A DNA stretch of 24,975 bases from Puniceicoccales bacterium (GTDB taxonomy: Bacteria > Verrucomicrobiota > Verrucomicrobiia > Opitutales > UBA9783): assembly GCA_031260015.1 (NCBI GenBank), contig JAIRKR010000042.1:1-24975 (forward strand), in the 5' to 3' direction. Made by a program: the position numbers and the translations under genes. Below the pieces are notes generated by a model. That model was not told where the DNA came from. It did no database searches and saw only the letters and a list, made by a program, of their open reading frames with translations. Shown piece after piece: positions 7,500 through 15,418 of this stretch; within the stretch, counting starts at the first letter, position 1, and each line of letters starts with the position of its first letter.

Positions 7500-8120
7500 T
7501 CAACCATCGGTATCTCTACATATTTTGAGCTCATTTTTTTCGTAAGTATTACCTTCAAGATCTACATATTCAAAACCGTTATAATAAACATCTTTTAAAT
7601 CCGATACACTTTGATAACGAGGGGTTTCATACAAAAAACAACCACCTTGGCTTTGGATAACTGTCCTACATTCATTCAAACATATAACAAATAACAATGA
7701 CTTTGTGGAGTCATTTTTGTATAGGAAAACTAGATTGTTATCAGCGGTGAATCCTATGATAGGATATTCCTCGCCATTTTCATTGTAGGCATTATTTATG
7801 CCATCATAATAAATGGGGGTTTCAAAACTTGTGGGGAGCTTATATAAAAAATAGTCCCTTCCAACCTCGTGAACGGCTTGTCCATTTTGAACTCTAGGTC
7901 CATGAGGTGTACCAAAGACAAAAACACCATTCGGAAGATTTCCTGCCTGTGGATAATCACTCGGAGTATTACCATCTTGATCCTTGTATGTTTGAGGACA
8001 ATAGGGATCTTTATGCTCCTCTTGGCAATCCTTACAAAACCAAGCGTGCAAGCTAATTGCCCCCATAATTACAGACATAATTCCACTCACTTTAACTATT
8101 TTTCGTACATTACATTGCAT
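7500..8120 (-). CDS. Unknown exported, cysteine-containing protein
   Basis: 206 residues from the ATG at 8120. An upstream TTG (8156) in the same frame coincides with the promoter's -35 box and is an unlikely start. The N-terminus MQCNVRKIVKVSGIMSVIMG is a basic segment followed by a hydrophobic core, with likely cleavage after SLHA. The mature part begins WFCKDCQEEHKDPYC, giving several closely spaced cysteines, with more Cys near residues 150-165 and at the end. The rest is rich in Tyr, Asn, Gly and Asp, with recurring 'YYDG', 'YYNG', 'YENG'-like short strands, suggesting a beta-rich secreted or periplasmic protein with disulfides. I do not recognise a family. It stands alone, convergent to thrS, with its own promoter. 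It may be lineage-specific. Confidence 0.7.
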   Translation of the reverse strand: MQCNVRKIVKVSGIMSVIMGAISLHAWFCKDCQEEHKDPYCPQTYKDQDGNTPSDYPQAGNLPNGVFVFGTPHGPRVQNGQAVHEVGRDYFLYKLPTSFETPIYYDGINNAYNENGEEYPIIGFTADNNLVFLYKNDSTKSLLFVICLNECRTVIQSQGGCFLYETPRYQSVSDLKDVYYNGFEYVDLEGNTYEKNELKICRDTDG

Positions 8121-8127
8121 GTTTATC

Positions 8128-8156
8128 ATTGTTGTGTGCTTTCGATCCAATGTCAA
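8128..8156 (-). promoter_or_regulatory. Promoter of the exported-protein gene
   Basis: Minus-strand TTGACA (8156-8151), a 17-nt spacer and AACAAT (8133-8128) end 7 nt before the ATG at 8120. The -35 is perfect and the -10 matches 4 of 6. No Shine-Dalgarno is present and the predicted start point leaves essentially no leader. Confidence 0.55.
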
Positions 8157-8225
8157 GATTTAGGCCAAATGTATATGAAAAGCATTTGCAAAACCTTGTA
8201 GGCTTGACTATTTTTTATTCAATTT

Positions 8226-8705
8226 ATGACAAAAGTGGATCTTAATCTCGTAAAACGAGTACTCTTAAACGCTTCTCTGGATAATTGCCTTTTGGATGAA
8301 ATCATTAGCGAATTGCAATCGGCGGCCCAAGAGGAAGGTAAAAATGAATTACAAAAGTTGGTGCCCATGAAGAGGCAATTTGTGGTTTTGGTGGCGGACA
8401 ATGAAGGCATCTTATCCGAGAAGGAATGCGTAGGGTGGATTTTACAAATGCCAGAGGAGGAGCCTATGCAATCGGTGGGAGAAAAATTAACAAAGGTAGC
8501 GAAAGCTTTTAATTTAAGTAAAAAAGGCAGAAAATTTCCCGTTGCAACCGTTGGCGAAACCTGTGAAAATGTTTCGGCTAAAATTTTTAAGGAACATAAG
8601 CTTTGGTTAAAAACAAAGGAACCTGTTCTGCTGGTTCCCATCAAAAATACTTTATCCCTCAAGGAGGGTTCCCAAGAGAAGGCGTACAATAGGCGCGATT
8701 TTTGA
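8226..8705 (+). CDS. Conserved-looking hypothetical protein, 159 aa
   Basis: The plus-strand frame is chosen over the opposed 156-codon frame because its product is the more protein-like: charged, soluble, with alternating helices and strands and no membrane segment. Visible segments are an N-terminal helix (VDLNLVKRVLLNASLDNCLL), a core MKRQFVVLVADNEG, then VGWILQMPEEEP, a basic turn FNLSKKGRKFPVATVGE, and KEHKLWLKTKEPVLLVPI. The last two read like a conserved domain, but I cannot name a family. It is probably a cytoplasmic protein. No strong ribosome binding site precedes the ATG. A TTGACT lies 26 nt upstream but has no suitable -10 partner. It is divergent from the exported-protein gene. 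Confidence 0.65.
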   Translation: MTKVDLNLVKRVLLNASLDNCLLDEIISELQSAAQEEGKNELQKLVPMKRQFVVLVADNEGILSEKECVGWILQMPEEEPMQSVGEKLTKVAKAFNLSKKGRKFPVATVGETCENVSAKIFKEHKLWLKTKEPVLLVPIKNTLSLKEGSQEKAYNRRDF

Positions 8706-8756
8706 AATGTTTTATCAGGCGTGACATAAAAAAGATGAACGCTCTGGATAAGTATG

Positions 8757-8781
8757 ATCTTAAAACCCCTTATTTTAAGAT
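8757..8781. other. Perfect 9-bp inverted repeat upstream of the MFS gene
   Basis: ATCTTAAAA (8757-8765) and TTTTAAGAT (8773-8781) flank the 7-nt loop CCCCTTA. It lies about 40 nt before the MFS start and about 50 nt after the previous stop. No T tract follows on the plus strand, so it could be an operator or an inefficient terminator. Confidence 0.5.
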
Positions 8782-8819
8782 TGAAGGTGCAGTCGTTTTT
8801 CTGTTGATGTTAAATTGTC

Positions 8820-10079
8820 ATGCAGCATTCACGTAAACAAGCTTACTGGAATTGGTTACTTTTGTCTGCATTTTATGCCTACCAATATTTATTACGTATT
8901 TATCCGAGCATTTTTACGGATGAAATTAGGGCAACATTCCAATTTTCTGCTAACGAATTTTCAACACTGAGTACTTATTGCATTGGCGTATACAGTTGTT
9001 TACAGATTCCCTTGGGTATCCTGTTGGATAAAATGGGGGTACGATGGATTATTATCGCTTCCTTGGGCATATGCTTGATAGGCCAATACTTATTTACGCA
9101 TACACAGGTTCAATGGATTGCCCAAGGGGGACGCGTGCTCATTGGAATAGGATCTGCACCTGCATTTATGGGGGTGGTAAAGGTGATTTCTGATTTTTTC
9201 CCCAATAGGCTTTGCGGTATTTTTATAGGCATTACCTGTGTTTTTGGCATGGTGACCACCATGGTGAGCAGCCATTGGTTACGACAATTGGATGCTGCCG
9301 GCCTAAGTTGGCAGCAGGCTATTGACAGCCTATCGTGGATAGGAGGTATCCTGTGGATCCTATTGTTACTTTCTTTGACGACTTCGAACGAAGATCGGTT
9401 TGCGGATAGTTCTGGGGAATACACTTGTTTTTGGTCATCTTTTTGTTCCGTGTTGCTGAATCATAAAGTTTTTTTGTACGCACTGTTAACCATTGGAACG
9501 TGCGCCGTTGTGAATACGGTATCGGACCTATGGGGGCCTGCTTTTTTGAGTGCAAAATACCATTTGTCTCCCCTGCAAGCGGTACATTACAACCAAAGCA
9601 TTTTTGCGGGATTGATGGTAGGCAGTTTTTTGCTACCCACCGTATTTAGTGAAGGCAAAAGAATCTTGCCGGGTATTCGTACGTGTTACCTTGTATTGGG
9701 GGGCATTTTTACATGTTTAATCTACGGCTCAGCGTCCATACCTCCCGCCTTATTACAAACCGCATTATTTGTGGCCGGCGTTGTGGCTTGCGCCGATATC
9801 CTTTGTTTTTCATTAACAGCCCAATTGTCAACGCCCAAAACCTCGGCTCTCATCGTAGGCTGGGTCAATACGATTAATATGTTTGGCTTATCTTGCCTTC
9901 AGGGGTTGGTTGCATTTTCTTTAGATAAGCATTGGTCGGGAGTTACGAATGAACAGGGCTTAAGAATTTACCTGGCCTGCGATTACGAATTCGCTTTGGG
10001 TGTATTATTTCATGTTGTCATTGGTGGCACGATGATTGCATGGTGTATGCGCAATAAAAATTATAATTTAAAAAAATGA
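8820..10079 (+). CDS. MFS transporter of the Legionella/Coxiella-like type
   Basis: 419 residues with about 12 hydrophobic helices. The opening YWNWLLLSAFYAYQYLLRIYPS and the following segment CLQIPLGILLDKMGVRW, which carries the major facilitator loop 2-3 motif (D-x-x-G-x-R), mark it as an MFS carrier. This opening pattern is familiar from carriers of intracellular bacteria, including the Pht amino-acid transporters of Legionella. Substrate cannot be read from sequence. Its stop codon overlaps the tyrS start (ATGA), so the two genes form one unit, and an amino acid such as tyrosine is a reasonable guess. A 9-bp inverted repeat sits just upstream. No clear Shine-Dalgarno precedes the ATG. Confidence 0.85.
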   Translation: MQHSRKQAYWNWLLLSAFYAYQYLLRIYPSIFTDEIRATFQFSANEFSTLSTYCIGVYSCLQIPLGILLDKMGVRWIIIASLGICLIGQYLFTHTQVQWIAQGGRVLIGIGSAPAFMGVVKVISDFFPNRLCGIFIGITCVFGMVTTMVSSHWLRQLDAAGLSWQQAIDSLSWIGGILWILLLLSLTTSNEDRFADSSGEYTCFWSSFCSVLLNHKVFLYALLTIGTCAVVNTVSDLWGPAFLSAKYHLSPLQAVHYNQSIFAGLMVGSFLLPTVFSEGKRILPGIRTCYLVLGGIFTCLIYGSASIPPALLQTALFVAGVVACADILCFSLTAQLSTPKTSALIVGWVNTINMFGLSCLQGLVAFSLDKHWSGVTNEQGLRIYLACDYEFALGVLFHVVIGGTMIAWCMRNKNYNLKK

Positions 10080-11257
10080 ATGTTGATTTAGCATCGCAGT
10101 GGGACTCATTGGCTCACAATCTTGAGCACTGTGTCGGGGAAACTATACTGAAAGAAAAGCTCACTCGAGAGCAGTGTTTGCGCGTAAAATTGGGTGTGGA
10201 TCCCACACGTCCCGATTTAACGTTTGGACATTGGGTTGTCTTCAATAAGTTGAAACAATTTCAAAATTTTGGCCATAGGGTTATTTTCTTAATTGGCGAT
10301 TACACAACGCGCATCGGAGATCCCAGTGGACGTTCATGCACAAGACCTGTGTTAACTCCGGAGCAGATTACCCAAAATGCAAAAACTTACCTGGACCAAG
10401 CATTTAAGGTGTTGGATGTAAAAAAAACGGAGGTGCGTTACAACAGCGAATGGTTTTGCAAAATGAATTTTAGTGATTTGCTAAGTTTGGCTCGACAGGT
10501 GACGGTAGCCCAGCTTTTGGAACGCGACGACTTTGCAAAACGTTACGACCAAAACGCTCCCATAGCCCTCGTTGAATTTTTGTACCCGTTACTACAAGCG
10601 TACGATTCGGTTATGTTGCAGGCGGATGTTGAATTGGGAGGTACAGACCAATTGTTTAATATGTGTCTGGGGCGCCAGTTTCAGCGTTTTTATGGGCAGA
10701 GTGAACAGACAGTCATGTGCATGCCGCTGTTGGTTGGGTTAGATGGGGTACGCAAGATGTCTAAGAGTTACGACAACTACATCGCCCTGAACGAATCCGC
10801 AAAAAATATGTTTGGCAAAATTATGTCTTTACCGGACGAAGCCATGTGGATGTATTTTCGATTACTGGCCTCAGAGCCGGAAGAATCCATTACCCTGTTA
10901 AGGGCGGAACATCCTATGGAGGCCAAAAAAGCATTGGCCGTGAAATTGCTAAAACAATTTTTTACCGAGGCAGAGATAACTGAAGTCAAGCGTGATTTTG
11001 AAACTGTTTTCTCCCAAAAGGGCACGCCCCATCAGATTCCCGAATTCTCAAAAAATGCTTTACCTCACAACAACTTAATGGATCTCATTGTGGCAACTCA
11101 AGTGTATTGGGGGAGTAGAAAAGATTTAAAGCGCCTGATAGCGCAGGGAGGCGTTGAAGTCAATGGGCAGAAGATCTTGGATCCAACGGCAAAATTGGAA
11201 AATGCAACACCCTACGTAGTACGCGTCGGTAAACATATTTTCTTTAGGATTGTTTGA
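10076..11257 (+). CDS. tyrS: Tyrosyl-tRNA synthetase
   Basis: 393 residues, class I. The nucleotide-binding motif, usually HxGH, reads TFGH (49-52) within GVDPTRPDLTFGHW, so the first histidine is replaced by threonine. KMSKS is intact at 227-231 (GVRKMSKSYDN). The tyrosine-site region ELGGTDQLFNM and the stretch IGDYTTRIGDPSGRS are typical of the Thermus-like TyrRS branch. A C-terminal S4 RNA-binding domain is present (about 340-390: KDLKRLIAQGGVEVNGQKI). It charges tRNA-Tyr in the cytoplasm. The ATG overlaps the stop of the MFS gene by 4 nt, implying translational coupling. It is convergent with the nfeD-family gene, 24 nt away, and I see no hairpin between them. Confidence 0.96.
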   Translation: MNVDLASQWDSLAHNLEHCVGETILKEKLTREQCLRVKLGVDPTRPDLTFGHWVVFNKLKQFQNFGHRVIFLIGDYTTRIGDPSGRSCTRPVLTPEQITQNAKTYLDQAFKVLDVKKTEVRYNSEWFCKMNFSDLLSLARQVTVAQLLERDDFAKRYDQNAPIALVEFLYPLLQAYDSVMLQADVELGGTDQLFNMCLGRQFQRFYGQSEQTVMCMPLLVGLDGVRKMSKSYDNYIALNESAKNMFGKIMSLPDEAMWMYFRLLASEPEESITLLRAEHPMEAKKALAVKLLKQFFTEAEITEVKRDFETVFSQKGTPHQIPEFSKNALPHNNLMDLIVATQVYWGSRKDLKRLIAQGGVEVNGQKILDPTAKLENATPYVVRVGKHIFFRIV

Positions 11258-11281
11258 GAGATTTAAGGGACCCAAATGTGT

Positions 11282-12634
11282 TTATTTCTTGACGGCAAGG
11301 TAGGAAAAGTTCTGGTAACCGATGAGGATGACGTATTCTCCCGGCTGAGCAGAACCAGTCAACAGATGTGCTTCCAAAATCTGGTTCTCCACGCATACTT
11401 TCCCATGCGGTATGAGTGGGCTCAGAACAACCGCTTCTTGGCCAATTAAATCTTTTCTAACCTGCAACCTCCCATGGACCTGTTGGGTCAGCTGCAGATA
11501 TTTAAAGCTTTTCTTCAAAAGACCTCGTTTCCACAAAAAAATGAGACCTATTGCGAACAGGATACCTGCGTATAAAAAGTCTTTTATGGGCGCAAAGACG
11601 TTTTTGGGGGCAATGCTTTCATGGGGCCAAATGTCCATGCAACTCCACCATAAGCTTCCCAAGATCAGCATTAGACCCAGGCAAGTTACAAAAATGGACC
11701 CGGCGTACAACACATCCAAAAGGATACAAATTACCCCCAAGAGTAGAATGAAAAAAACTTCCGTTCCGGCGAGCCCTGCCAAAAAATTTACCCACAGAGG
11801 TAGCATCGTACAAATGACACCCATGCAGCCGAAAAGTCCAAAACCCGGAGTTTTAAATTCGATGAATAAGCATAAAAAACCGATGGCGGATAGGAAGGGG
11901 ACATAGGGCATAAGATATTTTGCAAGACTTTCAAAACCGGTTAATTGAAATGGGGCCGCTTCCACGTCGTTGCCAAATGCGACCGTAGCCAGCGCCTCTG
12001 TCGAATCAACAATGCCATTCCCCAACAATGGATTGGGAGGGTGTCCGTACAAATGGCAGGCCTCTTGTGCGGTAAGTGTTAGTAACTCGTCTTCGCGTTT
12101 TAAAGTTTTTCCCTCCATCGTTAAGGTGTAATTTAAATCCAGCATAGCCCGTTGGACGTTGTATCGATAGGAACCATTCATATAGGAACGCATGCGTGCC
12201 AGCAGATAACTATCCATTTTTTTCTGCAGCGTTGGATCGAGCGATTGCCCTCGTTCGTCGATAACGGCGGCAGCGCCCACAATACCGGTGGGATGGAAAT
12301 AAATCAAGTCGCAGATCAAGGCGATGTAAGAACCCGCAGAAATAGCTTCCGTGTTTATGTAAGCGACCTTTTTACCTTTATACCTTTCAAGTAGCTGTAG
12401 GATGTGGAGCGTATTGTCCAAACGACCCCCGGGTGTATGAATATCTAGAATGATTCCTTTGCAGCGAAGTTTTTCGGCAGTTTTTAAGCCGCGTTTCACA
12501 ATACATTCTTGCGTGTAATCTATGGAGCCTCGAAGGGGAATGCAGAGCACTTTGTGGGTTCCCTGCAGTGGATGCATGGGTAACATAAGGATCGAAATCC
12601 AAAGTATCGAAAGATGTTTAAGGTTTAAAAACAT
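11282..12634 (-). CDS. NfeD-family membrane serine protease (ClpP-class)
   Basis: 450 residues from the ATG at 12634; upstream in-frame codons lie inside lgt. An N-terminal signal (FLNLKHLSILWISILMLP) leads to a ClpP-fold protease domain: GIILDIHTPGG, then EAISAGSYIAL with the likely nucleophile S99, and a lysine pair at 138-139 at the place of the catalytic Lys. Four to five membrane helices follow (about 240-385), then a C-terminal NfeD OB-fold (about 390-450: GQEAVVLSP, GEYVILIGY). The family is the long NfeD/1510-type protease, thought to act in membrane quality control, often next to a stomatin gene, which is not seen here. It overlaps the end of lgt by 17 nt and is co-transcribed with it. 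Confidence 0.87.
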   Translation of the reverse strand: MFLNLKHLSILWISILMLPMHPLQGTHKVLCIPLRGSIDYTQECIVKRGLKTAEKLRCKGIILDIHTPGGRLDNTLHILQLLERYKGKKVAYINTEAISAGSYIALICDLIYFHPTGIVGAAAVIDERGQSLDPTLQKKMDSYLLARMRSYMNGSYRYNVQRAMLDLNYTLTMEGKTLKREDELLTLTAQEACHLYGHPPNPLLGNGIVDSTEALATVAFGNDVEAAPFQLTGFESLAKYLMPYVPFLSAIGFLCLFIEFKTPGFGLFGCMGVICTMLPLWVNFLAGLAGTEVFFILLLGVICILLDVLYAGSIFVTCLGLMLILGSLWWSCMDIWPHESIAPKNVFAPIKDFLYAGILFAIGLIFLWKRGLLKKSFKYLQLTQQVHGRLQVRKDLIGQEAVVLSPLIPHGKVCVENQILEAHLLTGSAQPGEYVILIGYQNFSYLAVKK

Positions 12635-13436
12635 TGTTGGTAGAGATTCTTCCGTTGGCATGTCGCACGAGTAATATGCCCACAAGTGCTAAAAAAATGG
12701 AATAAAATTGTCCACGCGAAATGCCGAGTATGAGAGATGCGTCCGGCTCCCTAAAGCATTCCAAAAGGATACGAACAAAACCGTAGTAGACCAAAATTGC
12801 TCCCGTTAATTTTCCTGGAAATGTTTGAACGCAACGTGTTTTCCAGATGCTTACCTGGGTCCATATAAATAATCCGATACCTTCGCCCAAGGCCTCGTAT
12901 AATTGCGAAGGATGTCTTGGGAACGGGTTGTTGGGGAATAGAACGGCCCATGGAACATCCGTGATGCGACCTACCGTTTCGGCATTCACGAAATTGGCCA
13001 AACGACCGAAAAAAATTCCCATGGGAACTAAACAAACAACCAAATCTGCCAAAGAATACAAGCACAATTTATATTTTCGACTCAACCCTAAAAGCGCTAC
13101 GTATGCACCCACGAAACCGCCATGGCTTGACATGCCCCCCTTCCAAAATTCAATAATTTGTTGAGGATGATGTAGGTAATACGGAAAATCGTAGAGGAGC
13201 ACATATCCTAGCCTGCCTCCCACCAAAATGCCTAACAATAAATAAAACAGGAGTGCCTGTTGCTGTTCGGGAGATAGGGCAAGCATTCGGTGATGTGTGT
13301 AGATACTTAATGTGAGCCACGCTACCCAAAAACCTAAAAAGTAGGCACAACCATACCAGCGAATACCTTCCACAAAGCATCCCGGTGGAAATCGCACCAT
13401 AAAAGGATCCAACTGATGTACCCAATAGGCCAGCAT
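12618..13436 (-). CDS. lgt: Prolipoprotein diacylglyceryl transferase
   Basis: 272 residues from the ATG at 13436; a TTG five codons upstream is possible but sits over the promoter. It has about seven membrane helices. The Lgt signature GRLANFVNAE (144-153, catalytic R145) and GMSSHGGF with the essential-type histidine H105 are present, followed by HPSQLYEALGEG and the C-terminal FREPD. It transfers diacylglycerol from phosphatidylglycerol to the lipobox cysteine of prolipoproteins in the inner membrane. The downstream membrane protease gene overlaps its 3' end, giving a two-gene envelope unit, divergent from the atp operon. Confidence 0.96.
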   Translation of the reverse strand: MLAYWVHQLDPFMVRFPPGCFVEGIRWYGCAYFLGFWVAWLTLSIYTHHRMLALSPEQQQALLFYLLLGILVGGRLGYVLLYDFPYYLHHPQQIIEFWKGGMSSHGGFVGAYVALLGLSRKYKLCLYSLADLVVCLVPMGIFFGRLANFVNAETVGRITDVPWAVLFPNNPFPRHPSQLYEALGEGIGLFIWTQVSIWKTRCVQTFPGKLTGAILVYYGFVRILLECFREPDASLILGISRGQFYSIFLALVGILLVRHANGRISTNNVFKP

Positions 13437-13444
13437 GTCTTGCA

Positions 13445-13473
13445 ATAACAACAGGAAATAGGTGGAATGTCTA
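13445..13473 (-). promoter_or_regulatory. Candidate promoter of lgt
   Basis: Minus-strand TAGACA (13473-13468), a 17-nt spacer and TGTTAT (13450-13445) end 8 nt before the ATG at 13436. The boxes match 5/6 and 4/6. The spacing to the ATG repeats the near-leaderless layout seen before atpB and eno and supports the ATG at 13436 as the start. Confidence 0.4.
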
Positions 13474-13626
13474 CGTCTATTTTTGCTCTTTTGCGTCGAC
13501 TGGATGACTGAAAAAGATACTTTGAGATTTGTAATTCAATGGTAAGAAAATATGTGAAAATAAAGCGAAACAGAAAAGCTTAGTGCCCCCATATATCCAT
13601 TTATTTCACAAAAGTGTAAAAAAAGC

Positions 13627-13656
13627 TTAACATTTCATAAAAAACTTTGTTATAAT
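13627..13656 (+). promoter_or_regulatory. Promoter of the atp operon
   Basis: TTAACA (13627-13632), an 18-nt spacer and a perfect TATAAT (13651-13656) precede the atpB ATG by 8 nt. The predicted transcript would begin 1-3 nt before the ATG. No Shine-Dalgarno is present upstream of the start. Confidence 0.7.
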
Positions 13657-13664
13657 CAACACAT

Positions 13665-14522
13665 ATGTTTCTAAGAGGAAGGTGGCTGATTGCTTTTTGT
13701 GTTTTTTCACTTTTAGGTGGATTTTGCAATTTGCATGCCGAGTCGGCCGTGAGTCCAAAGGCATACATCCTTTTTTCCGTAGGGAATTTTCCCGTGACCA
13801 ATGGAATGTTGTATACGTGGCTCGTCTCTCTAGTAATCATCGCCGTCGTTCGGTGTGCCGTGGGACGTCCTCAACTGATACCGGGACGCGGGCAAATTGT
13901 TGTCGAAGGGGTGATTGACAATATTTATCAAATAATAGTTCCCATTGTAGGTCGTAGGGCGGCAAAAGCAACATTTCCTTTATTGATCGGTTTTTTCATC
14001 TACATTTTAATGCACAATTGGAGCAGTTTGCTACCCGGGGTTACCACGATTGGTGCTTACCAGCATGATCATTTCCTGTACTTCTTTCGTCCTTCCAATG
14101 CAGACCTCAATGCACCGCTGGCGTTGGCTATTATTTCTTTTACGGCGTGGTTTTACTGCATACTGCGATTTGCCGGCATAAAAGGTTCCATTGTGCATAT
14201 TTTTGGTAATAAGGCCGATCGCAATGAAGTTTCTTTGGGCATTTACGGTTTCTTATTTTTCATCTTCTTAGGGGTTGGTTTTATTGAATGTATTTCCATT
14301 TTATTTCGCCTTGTTTCGCTTTCTTTTCGTCTTTACGGCAACGTTTTTGGGGGAGAAAATTTAATCAACAACATTATGACGTTATCGCCGTGGACAAAAT
14401 GGATTGTACCCATACCGTTTTATTTTTTAGAAATACTCATTGGGGCGATTCAAGCTTTTGTTTTTACCCTATTGACGGCAGTTTACATTGGACTCATGTG
14501 CAATCACGAGGAGGAGGCATAA
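13665..14522 (+). CDS. atpB: F1Fo ATP synthase subunit a
   Basis: 285 residues. An N-terminal signal-like helix (WLIAFCVFSLLGGFCNLHA) precedes the usual membrane helices. The essential arginine of the proton channel is R222 in SLSFRLYGNVFGGE, and the last helix carries AIQAFVFTLLTAVYIG with the conserved glutamine. It forms the proton half-channels beside the c ring in the inner membrane. It is the first gene of the operon, and no atpI is visible upstream. The start ATG follows the -10 box closely; the GAGGAAGG just inside the gene cannot serve this ATG and has no ATG behind it in frame. Confidence 0.95.
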   Translation: MFLRGRWLIAFCVFSLLGGFCNLHAESAVSPKAYILFSVGNFPVTNGMLYTWLVSLVIIAVVRCAVGRPQLIPGRGQIVVEGVIDNIYQIIVPIVGRRAAKATFPLLIGFFIYILMHNWSSLLPGVTTIGAYQHDHFLYFFRPSNADLNAPLALAIISFTAWFYCILRFAGIKGSIVHIFGNKADRNEVSLGIYGFLFFIFLGVGFIECISILFRLVSLSFRLYGNVFGGENLINNIMTLSPWTKWIVPIPFYFLEILIGAIQAFVFTLLTAVYIGLMCNHEEEA

Positions 14523-14541
14523 TTCGTTCTTGCATAAAAGC

Positions 14542-14569
14542 TTGTGCGGTTGAGTCTCTGCGTTATACA
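14542..14569 (+). promoter_or_regulatory. Possible internal promoter before atpE
   Basis: TTGTGC (14542-14547), a 16-nt spacer and TATACA (14564-14569) lie in the 71-nt gap between atpB and atpE. A transcript from here would keep the AAAGGA ribosome binding site (14581-14586). It could raise expression of subunit c, which is needed in many copies. The boxes are only moderate matches. Confidence 0.3.
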
Positions 14570-14593
14570 ATTTTAGAATAAAAGGATATAATT

Positions 14594-14827
14594 ATGATGA
14601 ATAATATAATACAAATAGCTCAAACAACGGGAGATATTGGACGTGGTTTAACGGCCGCACTGGGTTGCCTTGGGGCAGCACTGGGTGTGGGGTTTGTGGG
14701 TATGAAGGCCGTAGAAATGGTAGGGCGTAACCCAAGTGTATCGGGAAAAATTTTAGTCCAATCCATTTTGGGTATGGCGTTGGCAGAAGCCGTGGCATTT
14801 TACGCTTTATTCTTATATCAGGGGTAA
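14594..14827 (+). CDS. atpE: F1Fo ATP synthase subunit c
   Basis: 77 residues forming a helical hairpin: helix 1 is glycine-rich (about 17-42), the polar loop is GRNP (44-47), and helix 2 carries the ion-binding carboxylate E65 in MALAEAVAFYALF. Neither the helix-1 glutamine nor a Ser/Thr next to the carboxylate, both typical of sodium-binding rings, is present, so proton coupling is inferred. AAAGGA lies 7 nt before the ATG, the clearest ribosome binding site in the operon, fitting the need for many c subunits. ATG codons at 14594 and 14597 are both possible. Confidence 0.95.
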   Translation: MMNNIIQIAQTTGDIGRGLTAALGCLGAALGVGFVGMKAVEMVGRNPSVSGKILVQSILGMALAEAVAFYALFLYQG

Positions 14828-14854
14828 ATAGCCCGTTCATACCACGAAAAAGTT

Positions 14855-15415
14855 ATGATGCATTTCATTGCAGATCTTGCAAGCCCTGCGAGTGAATCTT
14901 CTGGCTTCATGCACCTAATGGATACGTTTGGTGTACGTGGAGATTTGTTATTTGCTCAGGTTGTTAATTTCTGCGTGGTTACCTATTTGCTGTACCGATT
15001 TGCCCTAAAACCGGTGCTAAAAACGGTTGAAGAGCGTCAGCGGAAAATTTCGGAAGGTTTACAGTATGCCGAAGAGATGAAAGCTCAATTGGCTTCTGCG
15101 GAACAAGACCGACTCAAAGTCGTAAAACAGTCCCAAGAAGATGCACAAAAACTGCTTGAGCGGACAAAAAAAGAGAGCGAAATTTATTTACATGAGCAAA
15201 AAGAAGCGACCGAAAGAAAAATTAATCAAATGTTTTCGCAAGCGCGAGATTCCATAGAAATGGAGCGGAAGCAGATGATTTCGGAAGCGCGTTCAGAAGT
15301 GGTTGACTTGGTTATTGCAACGACGGAGCGTATATTGCAAAGTTCTTTGACGGATGAGGTAAAGGCATCCCTTAACAAACAAGCTTTGGAAGCGCTCAAG
15401 GAAGAAAAATTTTAA
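14855..15415 (+). CDS. atpF: F1Fo ATP synthase subunit b
   Basis: 186 residues. An N-terminal extension of about 28 residues precedes one membrane helix (about 31-50: LLFAQVVNFCVVTYLLYRFA), then KPVLKTVEERQRKISEGL and a long charged coiled coil to the end, ending EARSEVVDLVIATTERIL as in typical b subunits. It forms the peripheral stalk with delta. Only one b-type gene is seen, so a homodimer is expected. It lies 27 nt after atpE and 3 nt before atpH. Confidence 0.95.
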   Translation: MMHFIADLASPASESSGFMHLMDTFGVRGDLLFAQVVNFCVVTYLLYRFALKPVLKTVEERQRKISEGLQYAEEMKAQLASAEQDRLKVVKQSQEDAQKLLERTKKESEIYLHEQKEATERKINQMFSQARDSIEMERKQMISEARSEVVDLVIATTERILQSSLTDEVKASLNKQALEALKEEKF

Positions 15416-15418
15416 AGT

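Noticed and set aside
8219..8689. 156-codon minus frame opposite the 159-aa gene
   Set aside because: Its Ser/Phe/Thr-rich product looks like an antisense shadow; the plus frame is clearly more protein-like.
13682..13918. 78-codon frame starting at GTG behind GAGGAAGG inside atpB
   Set aside because: It is out of frame with atpB, and the atpB frame matches subunit a throughout; the purine run is probably coincidental.
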